Shown: piece after piece, positions 50,706 to 59,646 of the stretch
Numbering within the stretch: position 1 is the first letter of the stretch
Layout of the letters: the number at the start of each line of letters is the position of its first letter
Source of the DNA: Streptomyces sp. NBC_00523
GTDB lineage: Bacteria; Actinomycetota; Actinomycetes; Streptomycetales; Streptomycetaceae
Direction of reading: 5' to 3'
NCBI RefSeq assembly: GCF_036346615.1
Contig: NZ_CP107836.1
Span: 6,572,001 to 6,636,000, forward strand
Length of the DNA: 64,000 bases
Notes under the pieces: model-generated
Databases searched by the model: none
Seen by the model: only the letters and a program-made list of their open reading frames with translations
Told to the model about the DNA's origin: nothing
Translations under genes and position numbers: made by a program

Positions 50706-51473
50706 ATGGACACACTTACCCTCTGGCAACTGGCGGCACTGGCCGCGGCGTCCGCACTTGTCGGCTTCTCCAAGACGGCCGTCAGCGGCGCCAACACGAT
50801 CAGCCTCGCGGTTTTCGCGGCGGTGCTCCCCGCCCGCGAATCCACCGGGGTACTGCTCCCGATCCTGATCGCCGGCGATGTGCTCGCCGTCCTCGTCTAC
50901 CGGCGCCACGCGCACTGGCCGACCCTGCTGCGGCTCTTCCCGGCCGTCGCGGCCGGCGTGGTGGCGGGAACGCTGTTCATGATGTGGGCCGACGACGCCA
51001 CCGTGCGGACCTCGATCGGCGCGATCCTGGTCTTCATGGCCGGCGTCACCGTCTGGCGCCGCCGCACGGCGGAGACCGTCGCCGAGCCCGGCGCCGACGA
51101 TGGACCGCCGACCGCCGGTGAACGGCTCAAGGCGCGTTCGTACGGGGTGCTCGGCGGTTTCACGACCATGGTCGCCAACGCGGGCGGCCCGGTGATGTCG
51201 CTCTATCTGCTCTCGGCCGGATTCCGGAAACTGGGCTTCCTGGGCACCTCGGCGTGGTTCTTCCTGATCGTCAACACCTCGAAGGTGCCGTTCAGCGTGG
51301 GCCTCGGACTGATCGACGGGCGCTCCCTGCTGCTGGACGCCTGCCTGCTGGTGTTCGTCCTGCCCGGCGCCTGGATCGGCCGGAAATGCGTCGACCGCAT
51401 CAACCAGCGGCTCTTCGAACGCATCGTCCTGGCCGCCACCGTCGTCGGCGGCCTCCAGCTCCTCCTGGTCTGA
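50706..51473 (+). CDS. TauE/SafE-family membrane permease
   Basis: The product has 255 residues from ATG 50706, with about eight membrane helices and the two TauE/SafE repeats (LAAASALVGFSKTAVSGAN and VLGGFTTMVANAGGPVMSLYLL). Members export sulfite, sulfoacetate or other small organic acids. Placed directly behind lutABC it could move an organic acid related to lactate, but that is inference. A strong terminator follows. Confidence 0.85.
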   Translation: MDTLTLWQLAALAAASALVGFSKTAVSGANTISLAVFAAVLPARESTGVLLPILIAGDVLAVLVYRRHAHWPTLLRLFPAVAAGVVAGTLFMMWADDATVRTSIGAILVFMAGVTVWRRRTAETVAEPGADDGPPTAGERLKARSYGVLGGFTTMVANAGGPVMSLYLLSAGFRKLGFLGTSAWFFLIVNTSKVPFSVGLGLIDGRSLLLDACLLVFVLPGAWIGRKCVDRINQRLFERIVLAATVVGGLQLLLV

Positions 51474-51486
51474 ACGCGTTACGCCG

Positions 51487-51520
51487 ACGGCCCCCGCGGA
51501 CACGCGTCCGCGGGGGCCGT
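51487..51520. terminator. terminator between the TauE and APC permease genes
   Basis: A perfect 14-bp stem (ACGGCCCCCGCGGA at 51487-51500 with its complement at 51507-51520) and a 6-base loop lie between convergent genes. Confidence 0.9.
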
Positions 51521-51543
51521 CTCGCGTAGGGCGGCGGGGCCGG

Positions 51544-53073
51544 TCAGATGATGCCCTCCTCGATCTCCGCCTGCTCGCGCGCGTTCCCGTACGCCGAGGG
51601 CGTGCCGTACGAGCGCCGCGCGACGAACCACCACACCGTGGCCAGGACCAGCACCGCGACCAGGGCGATCGACGCGTAGTTCATCGAGTCGATGGTCACC
51701 GGGGACGACTGCGGCAGCAGGAACAGCACCGTCACGATCGCCACCCACACCACCGCGATCCAGCCGACCGGCTTCGACCAGCGGCCCAGGTGCCACGGCC
51801 CGCGCTGGAAGCGGCTCCCGGCGCGCAGCTTCAGGAAGATCGGGATCGCGTAAGCGGGCGTGATCCCGATGACGTTGATCGCGGTCACCGCGCCGTACGC
51901 GGTCTCCGAGTACAGCGACGGCAGGGCCAGCACCCCGGCGACGATGACCGAAAGCCACACCGCCGGAACCGGTGTCTGCGTCCGCGCGCTCACCTTCCGC
52001 CAGAGCGAGGAGCCGGGCAGCGCGTTGTCCCGGCTGAACGCGAACACCATCCGGCTGGCGGCGGCGACCTCGGCGTTGCCGCAGAACAGCTGCGCCGCGA
52101 TCACGATCAGCAGCATCGCCGTGGCGCCCGAGGTGCCCAGCGCGTCGATCAGGATCTGCGCGGGCGGCACACCGGTGTCGCTGTTCTGCGTACCCGCGTA
52201 GTCCTGGATGGCGAAGGTGAGCCCGGCCAGCAGGACGAAACCGGCCACCCACGACACCCAGATCGCCCGGACGATGCCGCGCGCCGCCGACACCGAGGCG
52301 TTCGAGGTCTCCTCCGACAGGTGGGCCGAGGCGTCGTAGCCGCAGAACGTGTACTGCGCGAGCAGCAGTCCGATCGCCGCCACGTACAAGGGGTTGTGCC
52401 AGCCGGTGTCGTTGACGAACTCGGTGAAGACGAACGAGGGCGACTGGTGGTGCGAGGGCACGATCGCCAGTACGGAGACGATCACCGCGACACCCGCCAG
52501 GTGCCACCACACGCTGATCGAGTTGAGGATGCTGACCAGCCGCACCCCGAACAGGTTGAGGACGGCGTGCAGCAGCAGGATGCAGACGAAGATGATCATC
52601 GTCTTGCCCGGGGTGGGCGTGAAGCCCCACTGGAGGTTCATCAGCGCGCCCGTGAACAGCGCGGCGCCGTAGTCGATGCCCGCGATGGCGCCGAGCAGCC
52701 CGAGCAGATTGAGCCAGCCGGTGTACCAGCCCCACTTACGGCCGCCCAGCCGGTCCGCCATGTAGTACAGCGCCCCCGACGTCGGATACGCGCTCGTCAC
52801 CTCGGCCAGCGCCATGCCGACGCACAGCACGAACAGGCCGACCCCGGCCCAGCCCCACAGCATCACGGCCGGCCCCCCCGTCGACATGCCGAAGCCGTAC
52901 AGGGTCATGCACCCCGACAGGATCGAGATGACGGAGAAGCTGATGGCGAAGTTGCCGAACCCGCCCATGCGGCGGGCCAGGACCGGTTGGTAGCCGAGCT
53001 CACGGAGCCGTTGCTCCTCGTCCTTCGGCGCACTGGTCCCGGCACCCTTGCGGGGCGAGGTGGACACGGACAT
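51544..53073 (-). CDS. APC-superfamily amino acid permease
   Basis: ATG 53073 has an excellent AGGAGGT site; the longer frame to 53973 is a shadow of the next gene. The 509-residue product has a cytoplasmic N-terminus (LRELGYQPVLARRMGGFGNFAISFSVISILSG, the consensus start of this group) and about 12 helices. It resembles GABA/choline/amino acid transporters of the BAT1/UGA4 type. The substrate is unknown. The next gene on the same strand, 50 bases upstream, may be cotranscribed. Confidence 0.92.
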   Translation of the reverse strand: MSVSTSPRKGAGTSAPKDEEQRLRELGYQPVLARRMGGFGNFAISFSVISILSGCMTLYGFGMSTGGPAVMLWGWAGVGLFVLCVGMALAEVTSAYPTSGALYYMADRLGGRKWGWYTGWLNLLGLLGAIAGIDYGAALFTGALMNLQWGFTPTPGKTMIIFVCILLLHAVLNLFGVRLVSILNSISVWWHLAGVAVIVSVLAIVPSHHQSPSFVFTEFVNDTGWHNPLYVAAIGLLLAQYTFCGYDASAHLSEETSNASVSAARGIVRAIWVSWVAGFVLLAGLTFAIQDYAGTQNSDTGVPPAQILIDALGTSGATAMLLIVIAAQLFCGNAEVAAASRMVFAFSRDNALPGSSLWRKVSARTQTPVPAVWLSVIVAGVLALPSLYSETAYGAVTAINVIGITPAYAIPIFLKLRAGSRFQRGPWHLGRWSKPVGWIAVVWVAIVTVLFLLPQSSPVTIDSMNYASIALVAVLVLATVWWFVARRSYGTPSAYGNAREQAEIEEGII

Positions 53074-53123
53074 GGAGGACCTCCTGGGGGGTGGATGGGC
53101 AACTCGGAAAAGGGGGCGGGTGC

Positions 53124-54110
53124 TCAGCCGGGGTCCGCCGCCAGCGCACGGGCCCTCGCCCGCACGAAGACCTCCTCGGCACCGCCGGGATCGTCGGGCG
53201 TACGGGAGCGGCAGGCCCAGGGCAGCGAGGTGAAGTACGGGCCCAGCTCGCGGAACACCTCGGCCGCGTCGGCGAACCGGAGCGCCCCCCACAGGGCGTG
53301 CGCCAGGTGGTTGAGGTCGGGCAGGGTGCGGCCGGCGGCGGGGGAGCGGCGGTACCAGACGTCCAGCGCGCGCACCGCCTCGCGCTCGGCGTCCTCGGTG
53401 ACCCAGTGCAGGTCGAGGGCCTTGTCGTGGTCGTGCTCGCGGCGGTAGCGCTCGACCCGGACGTACAGCGGGAGCGCATGGAGGGCCGAGCCCTCGGGCG
53501 CCGTGGACGACGCCCACTGAACGAAGTTCACCGCCTCGGAGAGCGTGCCGCCCGCCCTGCGCGCGTACACGAACTGGAGCATCCGGTGGTACGCCTCGCG
53601 GTTGTGCGGGTCCCGCCGGTCGGCCTCCGCCAGCAGCCCCCACGGGCCGGGGAACAGCATGGGCCCGGGCGGCGGGAGCCGGTGCTCGGCTAGGCGCTGG
53701 TCGTCGTCCAGCTGGGACAGGGCCAGCAGGCACACCCAGGGCACCGGGTCGGCCGGTGCGGCGTGCGCCGCCGCACGGCACGCCTCCCACGCCTCCTGCC
53801 AGAGCTCCCGGCCGCTGGGGTGGCCCGAGCGGTTGGCCCGTACCGCGCGCTCCACGGCGACCCGGGCGCGCATCACGGCCCCCGCGACGCTCTCCGGCTC
53901 CTCGGTCAGCCAGGTCCGTATCGCGTCCGTCCCCGCCGCGACCGCGCCGAGGACCTGGGTGCGCTGGGTCCACCGGGCCCAGTCCGGGGTGCCCGCCAGC
54001 AGGTCGCGCATGGCGATCCAGCGGCCGGTGCGTAAGTCCTGTAACGCCGCTCGGAGTTCCTTGTCGTGGCCGGCCGGATGGTAAACCGGCCGGAATTCAC
54101 CGTTGGCCAT
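53124..54110 (-). CDS. conserved hypothetical protein with two TTA codons
   Basis: ATG 54110 gives 328 residues with no signal peptide or membrane segment. It is all-helical, with Trp- and Ala-rich repeats (AWEACRAAAHAAPADPVPWVCLLALSQLDDD, DPHNREAYHRMLQFVYARR) that suggest TPR-like helical hairpins. Codons at 54042-54044 and 54033-54035 (residues 23 and 26) are both TTA, very rare in this genome, so translation probably depends on the bldA tRNA. I do not recognise a named family. It lies upstream of the APC permease gene. Confidence 0.7.
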   Translation of the reverse strand: MANGEFRPVYHPAGHDKELRAALQDLRTGRWIAMRDLLAGTPDWARWTQRTQVLGAVAAGTDAIRTWLTEEPESVAGAVMRARVAVERAVRANRSGHPSGRELWQEAWEACRAAAHAAPADPVPWVCLLALSQLDDDQRLAEHRLPPPGPMLFPGPWGLLAEADRRDPHNREAYHRMLQFVYARRAGGTLSEAVNFVQWASSTAPEGSALHALPLYVRVERYRREHDHDKALDLHWVTEDAEREAVRALDVWYRRSPAAGRTLPDLNHLAHALWGALRFADAAEVFRELGPYFTSLPWACRSRTPDDPGGAEEVFVRARARALAADPG

Positions 54111-54441
54111 GGACGCGCTCGGGACGGGGTGCTGAATTCATCGATCCTCAGGGATTATTGCGGCGGAGAAACAGTTGAAGAACGAACCGCTTTTGGGCTT
54201 CCGGTTGCTGCTCGGCGGTGAGTGTAGAGCCCTTTGCGCGGAACTCTCGAACGAATCATTGATTCCACCCAAGTCGCTTACTGGTTACTCGTGTTGGCAC
54301 CTCCCTGCCCCCTTCGAACGGTTCCGGACAGACGGCCGGCGCGTGCTTGACGTAACCGCTGGGCTGCACCACTCTGGGTGGCCGCGATCGAAGATCACGA
54401 TTCCGTTCGAGCCCTCGGGCTCGCGTACCGCTGGAGAACCG
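54111..54441. other. 331-base divergent gap before the FGGY kinase
   Basis: This stretch is lower in GC than its surroundings and separates divergent genes, so it should hold promoters for both. TTGATT at 54259-54264 is a possible -35 toward the kinase, but no clear -10 follows at the right distance. I see no repeats or RNA genes. Confidence 0.4.
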
Positions 54442-55875
54442 ATGACAGGCCCGGTGCTGGCAATCGACCAGGGCACATCGGGAACGAAAGCGCTGGTGAT
54501 CTGTCCCGAGCGCGGCGTGACCGGGTCCGGTTCCGCCCCCGTACGGCCCCGCTACGGTCCCGGTGGTGCCGTCGAGACGGACCCGGCCGCATTGCTCGCC
54601 TCGGTCGTCGCGGCAGGCCGGCAGGCGCTGGCCGAATCGGGCGGCACCGTCGACGCCGTGGGGCTCGCCAACCAGGGCGAGACGGTCCTCGCCTGGGACC
54701 CGGACACCGGGCGGCCGCTCACCGAGGCCATCGTCTGGCAGGACCGCCGCGCCGCCGACGTCTGCGCGGAACTCGCGCCCCGCGGCGACGAACTGCACCA
54801 CCTCACCGGACTCCCTCTCGACCCGTACTTCGCCGCGCCGAAGATGGCCTGGATCCGCCGCGAACTGACCCGCGAGGGCGTCGTCACCACCAGCGACGCG
54901 TGGCTCGTCCACCAGCTCACCGGCGCCTTCGTCACGGACGCCGCCACCGCCGGACGCACCCAGCTCCTCGACCTGGACCGCGTCGCCTGGTCACCGGCCG
55001 CGCTGGACGCGTACGGCCTCGGCGACGAGCGGCTGCCGACCGTGACCGACGCCGCCGGATCCTTCGGTACGACGGGGGTCTTCGGCGGCGAACTCCCGCT
55101 CACCGGGCTCCTGGTCGACCAGCAGGCGGCCCTGCTCGCCCAGAGCGCCCTGGACCCGTCCGTCGCCAAGTGCACCTACGGGACCGGCGCGTTCCTCCTC
55201 GCCGGGACCGGTACCGCACCGCGCCGCAGCACCGGCGGACTGGTCAGCTGCGTGGCCTGGCGGCTCGGCGGGCGCACCAGCTACTGCCTGGACGGCCAGG
55301 TCTACACGGCGGCCTCCGCGGTGCGCTGGCTCACGGACCTCGGGGTGATCGCGGGCGCCGCCGATCTCGACCCGGTCGGGGCCACCGTCCCCGACACCGG
55401 CGGCGTCACCTTCGTCCCCGCACTCGCCGGCCTCGCCGCCCCCTGGTGGCGGAGCGACCTGCGCGGCTCGGTCACCGGGCTCGGCCTCGACACCTCGGCC
55501 GGGCACCTGGTGCGCGCCCTGTGCGAGGGGATCGCCGCCCAGGTGGTGGAGCTGGCCGCCGCGGTCACCGCCGACCGGGGCACCCCCCTGTCCGTCCTGC
55601 GCGTCGACGGCGGCCTCACCCGCTCCGCCCTCCTCATGCAGACCCAGGCCGACCTGCTGCAACGCCCGGTCGAGGTGTCCGCGCTCCCCGACGTCACCGC
55701 GCTCGGCGTCGGCGCGGTGGCCCGCATGGGCGCCGACCCCACGCTCCCGCTCGCCCGGGCCGTCCCCGACTGGAAACCGGCCGCGGTCTACGAACCCCGC
55801 ATCGGCCCGGACGAGGCGGCCGAACGCCTCGACACGTTCCGGACCGCGGTGCGCGGGCTGCTGGAGCGGGCGTGA
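54442..55875 (+). CDS. FGGY-family carbohydrate kinase (glycerol-kinase-like)
   Basis: ATG 54442 follows CTGGAGAACCG, a good site; the longer frame upstream is noncoding. The 477-residue product has the two actin-like FGGY domains: LAIDQGTSGTKALV, AIVWQDRRAADVC, and the ATP-site signature GGVTFVPALAGLAAPWW. The C-terminal RVDGGLTRSALLMQTQADLL is typical. It resembles glycerol kinase, and the two FAD oxidoreductase genes behind it favour glycerol or a related polyol. It begins a three-gene operon. Confidence 0.9.
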   Translation: MTGPVLAIDQGTSGTKALVICPERGVTGSGSAPVRPRYGPGGAVETDPAALLASVVAAGRQALAESGGTVDAVGLANQGETVLAWDPDTGRPLTEAIVWQDRRAADVCAELAPRGDELHHLTGLPLDPYFAAPKMAWIRRELTREGVVTTSDAWLVHQLTGAFVTDAATAGRTQLLDLDRVAWSPAALDAYGLGDERLPTVTDAAGSFGTTGVFGGELPLTGLLVDQQAALLAQSALDPSVAKCTYGTGAFLLAGTGTAPRRSTGGLVSCVAWRLGGRTSYCLDGQVYTAASAVRWLTDLGVIAGAADLDPVGATVPDTGGVTFVPALAGLAAPWWRSDLRGSVTGLGLDTSAGHLVRALCEGIAAQVVELAAAVTADRGTPLSVLRVDGGLTRSALLMQTQADLLQRPVEVSALPDVTALGVGAVARMGADPTLPLARAVPDWKPAAVYEPRIGPDEAAERLDTFRTAVRGLLERA

Positions 55876-55906
55876 GCGCGAAGGCCCATCGGACAGGCCC
55901 GACGAC

Positions 55907-57331
55907 GTGGTAGCCGCGACACGGCCCACCGTCACCCGCGCCGCGGACCCGCTCCCCGACGAACCGCCCTACGACGTCACGGTCATCGGCGCCGGAGTCG
56001 TCGGCACCGCCATCGCCCGCGCACTGGCCCGCCACCCCCTGCGCACCGCCCTCGTCGAGGCCACGGACGACATCGCCAACGGCACCTCCAAGGCCAATAC
56101 CGCCATCCTGCACACCGGTTTCGACGCCGCCCCCGGCACCCTGGAGGCCCGCCTCGTCCGGGAGGGGCAGCGCCTGCTCTCCGCGTACGCCGCCCGCACC
56201 GGCATCCCCGTCGAGCGCGTCGGCGCCCTCCTCGTCGCCTGGGACCGGGAACAACTCGACGCCCTGCCCGCCCTGCTGGCCAAGGCCGAACGCAACGGCT
56301 ACCACGCGGCCCGGCTGCTGGACGCCGAGGAGACCGCCGCCCGCGAACCGCACCTCGGGCCCGGCGCGCTCGGCGCCCTGGAGATCCCCGACGAAGCCGT
56401 CATCTGCCCCTGGACCACCCCGCTCGCCTACGCCACCGAAGCCGTCCTGGCCGGGGTCCACCTCCACTTCGACTGCCCCGTCCAGGACATCGCGTACGCC
56501 GGGGGCCTGCACACCCTCACCACCGCCCGGGGCACCCTGCGCACCCGCCTGCTGATCAACGCCGCCGGGCTGCACGCCGACGCGATCGACCGGCTGCTGG
56601 GCCTCGACACCTTCACCGTGCGCCCCCGCCGGGGCCAGCTCATCGTCTTCGACAAGCTCGCCCGCGACCTGGTCCACCACATCCTGCTGCCCGTCCCCAC
56701 CGCCGCCGGCAAGGGCGTCCTGGTCGCGCCGACCGTCTTCGGCAACGTCCTGCTCGGCCCCACCGCCGAGGACCTGGACGACAAGGACGCCACCGAGTCC
56801 ACCGCCGAAGGGCTCGCCCTGCTGCGGGATAAGGGCCGCCGCGTCCTGCCCCGGCTGCTCGACGAAGAGGTCACCGCCGTCTACGCGGGCCTGCGCGCCG
56901 CCACCGGCCAGGAGGACTACCGGATCACGGCCCACCCGGACCTGGCCCTCATCACCGTCGGCGGCATCCGCTCCACCGGACTCACCGCCTCCATGGCGAT
57001 CGCCGAGTACGTCGTCTCCCTGCTCCCCGGCGCCGGACTCGACCCGGGGGAGCCCGCCGAACCGGCCCCCCTCACCCTGCCCGGTCTCGGTGAGACCTCC
57101 GAGCGCCCCTACCTCGACGCCGGTCTGATCGCGCGCGATCCCGCGTACGGCACGGTCGTCTGCCACTGCGAGCGCGTCACGGAGGGCGAGATCCGCGACG
57201 CTCTCGCCTCGGTGCTCCCGCCGCGCTCGGCCGCGGGGCTCGCCCGCAGGACCCGGGCCGGCAACGGACGCTGCCAGGGCTTCCACTGCGGGGCCGCGCT
57301 CCGCGCCCGGATCGAGGAGGCCCGCCCATGA
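55907..57331 (+). CDS. FAD-dependent oxidoreductase with C-terminal [2Fe-2S] BFD-like domain (GlpA-like)
   Basis: GTG 55907 gives 474 residues. The FAD Rossmann motif is VIGAGVVGTAIARALARH; the DAO-type core has NGTSKANTAILHTGFDAAPGT and AGLRAATGQEDYRI. The last 70 residues are a BFD-like domain with CHC at one end and GNGRCQGFHCG at the other, the four-cysteine pattern of GlpA. It likely oxidises glycerol-3-phosphate or a similar substrate and passes electrons through the cluster. It overlaps the next gene at ATGA 57328-57331. Confidence 0.9.
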   Translation: MVAATRPTVTRAADPLPDEPPYDVTVIGAGVVGTAIARALARHPLRTALVEATDDIANGTSKANTAILHTGFDAAPGTLEARLVREGQRLLSAYAARTGIPVERVGALLVAWDREQLDALPALLAKAERNGYHAARLLDAEETAAREPHLGPGALGALEIPDEAVICPWTTPLAYATEAVLAGVHLHFDCPVQDIAYAGGLHTLTTARGTLRTRLLINAAGLHADAIDRLLGLDTFTVRPRRGQLIVFDKLARDLVHHILLPVPTAAGKGVLVAPTVFGNVLLGPTAEDLDDKDATESTAEGLALLRDKGRRVLPRLLDEEVTAVYAGLRAATGQEDYRITAHPDLALITVGGIRSTGLTASMAIAEYVVSLLPGAGLDPGEPAEPAPLTLPGLGETSERPYLDAGLIARDPAYGTVVCHCERVTEGEIRDALASVLPPRSAAGLARRTRAGNGRCQGFHCGAALRARIEEARP

Positions 57332-58539
57332 GCCGCCGCGAACGCCCGGTCGACGTACTGATCGTCGGCGCCGGACCGGCCGGCCTCGCGGCGGCGGCCG
57401 GTCTCGCCGCCGCCGGGGTGCCGCGCGTCGAGGTGCTGGAGCGCGACCAGGAGCCGGGCGGCGCCCCCAGGCACTGCGCCCACGGCGGATTCGGTACGCG
57501 CGCGAGCGGCGATCTCACCGGTCCCGCGTACGCCCTGCGCTGCGCTGCTGACGCCCGCACGGCCGGCGCCACGCTCCGCACCGGCATCACGGTCACCGGC
57601 TGGGCCGGGCCCCGTACCCTCGACGCCACCGGCCCCGGCGGCCTGGAACGCATCACCGCCCGGGCCGTCGTCCTCGCCACCGGCGCCCGCGAACGCTCCC
57701 GCGCCGCCCGGCTCGTCCCCGGCACCCGCCCCGATGGCGTCTACACCACCGGCGAACTCCAGCAGTCCGTCCACCTGCACCACCAGCCCATCGGCACCCG
57801 CGCCGTGGTCGTCGGCGACGAACCGGTCAGCCTCGCCGCCGCCGACACCCTGCGCACCGCCGGGGTCCGCCTCGTCGCCCGCGTCACGGAGCACCCGCCC
57901 CGCCCCTTCGCGGCCGTACGCCCGTCCGGCGGCGCACCCCTGCTCACCCGCACCACCGTCACCGCCCTGACCGGCCGCCCCCGTCTCACCGGCGTTCGCG
58001 TGCGCCACGCGGACGGGCGGACCGCCACCCTGGCCTGCGACACCGTGGTCTTCACCGCCGACTGGATCCCCGACCACGAACTCGCCCGGCGCGGCGGCCT
58101 CCCGATGGACCCCGGGACCAGGGGACCCGCGCACGACCCCGCGTACCGCACCGGACAGCCTGGGGTCTTCGCCGTCGGGAACCTCCTGCACGGCGGGGAG
58201 AGCGCGGCCACCGCCGCCCGCGAGGGCCGGGCCGTCACCGGACCCGTGCTGGCCCACCTGGACACCGGCAGCTGGCCGACGGGCGGGGCGCCCCTCGCCG
58301 TCGCCGCACCGCTGGAATGGGCCGCCCCCAACGTCACCGGGCCCGGCGGGCGCCGGCTCCTGCTGCGGACGGGCCGACGGCTGACCGCACCGCTGCTCGT
58401 CGTCAGCCAGGACGGGGCGCTGCTGCACCGTAGACGCCTGGCGCGGTCCGTCGCGCCGGGCCGCTCCTTCACCCTCACCGCCTACTGGCTGCGACGCGTC
58501 GAGCCCGACGGCGGCACGGTGCACCTCCGGATCGCCTGA
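57328..58539 (+). CDS. FAD/NAD(P)-dependent oxidoreductase paired with the GlpA-like enzyme
   Basis: ATG 57328 overlaps the previous stop. The 403-residue product has an N-terminal FAD motif (DVLIVGAGPAGLAAAAGLAAAGV), a second nucleotide-binding region (GTRAVVVGDEPVSLAAADTLRTAGV) and a terminal FAD motif (PGVFAVGNLLHGG). It is akin to HcnB/opine-oxidase alpha-type subunits and occupies the place of GlpB. Together with the preceding protein it probably forms a two-subunit dehydrogenase. No GlpC-like membrane anchor is present. Confidence 0.88.
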   Translation: MSRRERPVDVLIVGAGPAGLAAAAGLAAAGVPRVEVLERDQEPGGAPRHCAHGGFGTRASGDLTGPAYALRCAADARTAGATLRTGITVTGWAGPRTLDATGPGGLERITARAVVLATGARERSRAARLVPGTRPDGVYTTGELQQSVHLHHQPIGTRAVVVGDEPVSLAAADTLRTAGVRLVARVTEHPPRPFAAVRPSGGAPLLTRTTVTALTGRPRLTGVRVRHADGRTATLACDTVVFTADWIPDHELARRGGLPMDPGTRGPAHDPAYRTGQPGVFAVGNLLHGGESAATAAREGRAVTGPVLAHLDTGSWPTGGAPLAVAAPLEWAAPNVTGPGGRRLLLRTGRRLTAPLLVVSQDGALLHRRRLARSVAPGRSFTLTAYWLRRVEPDGGTVHLRIA

Positions 58540-58551
58540 CCCCCGTACCGC

Positions 58552-58962
58552 TCAGGGAATCAGCAGCCAGTCCGCGCCGATCGCCGCGACCAGCCCGACG
58601 GCCAGCAGCCAGCTTCCGAGCCGGGTGCGGCCGTTCCGGCTCAGCTCGATCACGATCCCGCAGAGGATCAGCGCCAGCCCGTACACCCCGACCACCAGGA
58701 CGGAGGCGCGGCTCGCGAGCCGCAGCCCGAGCACCACCGCCATCGCCACCATGCCGACCGAGGAGAGCACGATGCGCAGCCGTCTCGCCTGGCGCGGGGT
58801 CAGCCGGCGCTCGCCGGTGTCCTCACCCTCCTCCGCGAGACCGCCCTCGACGTCGTCCGAGAGGTCGTCCGTGACGTCCTCGGCCGGGTCCTCGGCGGTG
58901 GTCTCGGCGGTGTCCTCGGCTATCGGGGCGTCCACGGCTCGGTCCTGGTCAGAAGTGCTCAT
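58552..58962 (-). CDS. small membrane protein with acidic N-terminus
   Basis: ATG 58962 gives 136 residues. The first 50 are Asp/Glu/Thr-rich (DTAETTAEDPAEDVTDDLSDD). The rest has three probable membrane helices (VLSSVGMVAMAVVLGLRL, VLVVGVYGLALILCGIVIEL, LLAVGLVAAIGADWLL). It looks like a conserved actinobacterial membrane protein of unknown role. It is convergent with the FAD oxidoreductase gene, 12 bases away. No strong Shine-Dalgarno site precedes the start. Confidence 0.65.
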   Translation of the reverse strand: MSTSDQDRAVDAPIAEDTAETTAEDPAEDVTDDLSDDVEGGLAEEGEDTGERRLTPRQARRLRIVLSSVGMVAMAVVLGLRLASRASVLVVGVYGLALILCGIVIELSRNGRTRLGSWLLAVGLVAAIGADWLLIP

Positions 58963-59041
58963 GACGCGGGATCGTAATGGTTCCACCCCGGCCTGTTCGC
59001 CGTTGTCAAACAACACCGTCGAAACCAGGCCGAGTTGTGGT

Positions 59042-59536
59042 TCACGGTTGTTCCGCCCGCAGCCTCGGTGCCTCCGCCGCCGCGTCCACCGGCCCCGCGC
59101 CCGTACGCTCCACCCGCGTCGCCAGCCCCCGCGCCCAGCCGGTGAGCTCCCCGAGCCCCATCCCGTGCGCCTCGCCCGTGCCGTACGCCTCCAGCGCCGC
59201 CGCGCCGCGTCGCAGCAGCCGCGCCCCGCCGGTCGCGTTGCCCCGGGCGGCATGGGTCAGGCCCACGGCCAGCTGGGCGAGCCCGCGCCACAAGTCCCGC
59301 TCCGACTCCGGGCCAGACTTCCAGGCGTCCTCGAAGACCTCGTGCGCGTGGAACGGCATGCCCGCGTCCAGTAGCCGCTGCGCCTCCCGGACGGTCTCAC
59401 CGGCGGTGCGTTCGACGCCCTCCGGCTGGCGTTCCACCCCCGGCGTCCCGTACGGCAGCGGGCGCCCCAGCCCGTCACGGGGGCGCGCGTTGTGCGCCCG
59501 TCCCTCGGAATCCCGGTCCCTGCGTGTCTCGTTCAC
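59042..59536 (-). CDS. DUF309 family protein
   Basis: GTG 59536 gives 164 residues. The conserved DUF309 core is REAQRLLDAGMPFHAHEVFEDAWKSG, then LWRGLAQLAVGLTHAARGN. The His-Glu containing helix (FHAHEVFE) and following Trp are typical. DUF309 proteins are small helical proteins of unknown function. A 79-base gap separates it from the membrane protein gene on the same strand. Confidence 0.85.
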   Translation of the reverse strand: MNETRRDRDSEGRAHNARPRDGLGRPLPYGTPGVERQPEGVERTAGETVREAQRLLDAGMPFHAHEVFEDAWKSGPESERDLWRGLAQLAVGLTHAARGNATGGARLLRRGAAALEAYGTGEAHGMGLGELTGWARGLATRVERTGAGPVDAAAEAPRLRAEQP

Positions 59537-59646
59537 GCCCCCGATTGTGCCCCGCACCTGCGGTGAACTGTCCGAACCACTGTCCGTGGGACCCCGCGCG
59601 CGACTAGGCTCGACCACCATGGTCACCACTTTGGGGGAGGGTAGGC

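Noticed and set aside
54185..54192. AACCGCTT in the gap before the FGGY kinase
   Set aside because: The flanking base pattern and promoter arrangement differ from the two strong sites; a chance match is likely.
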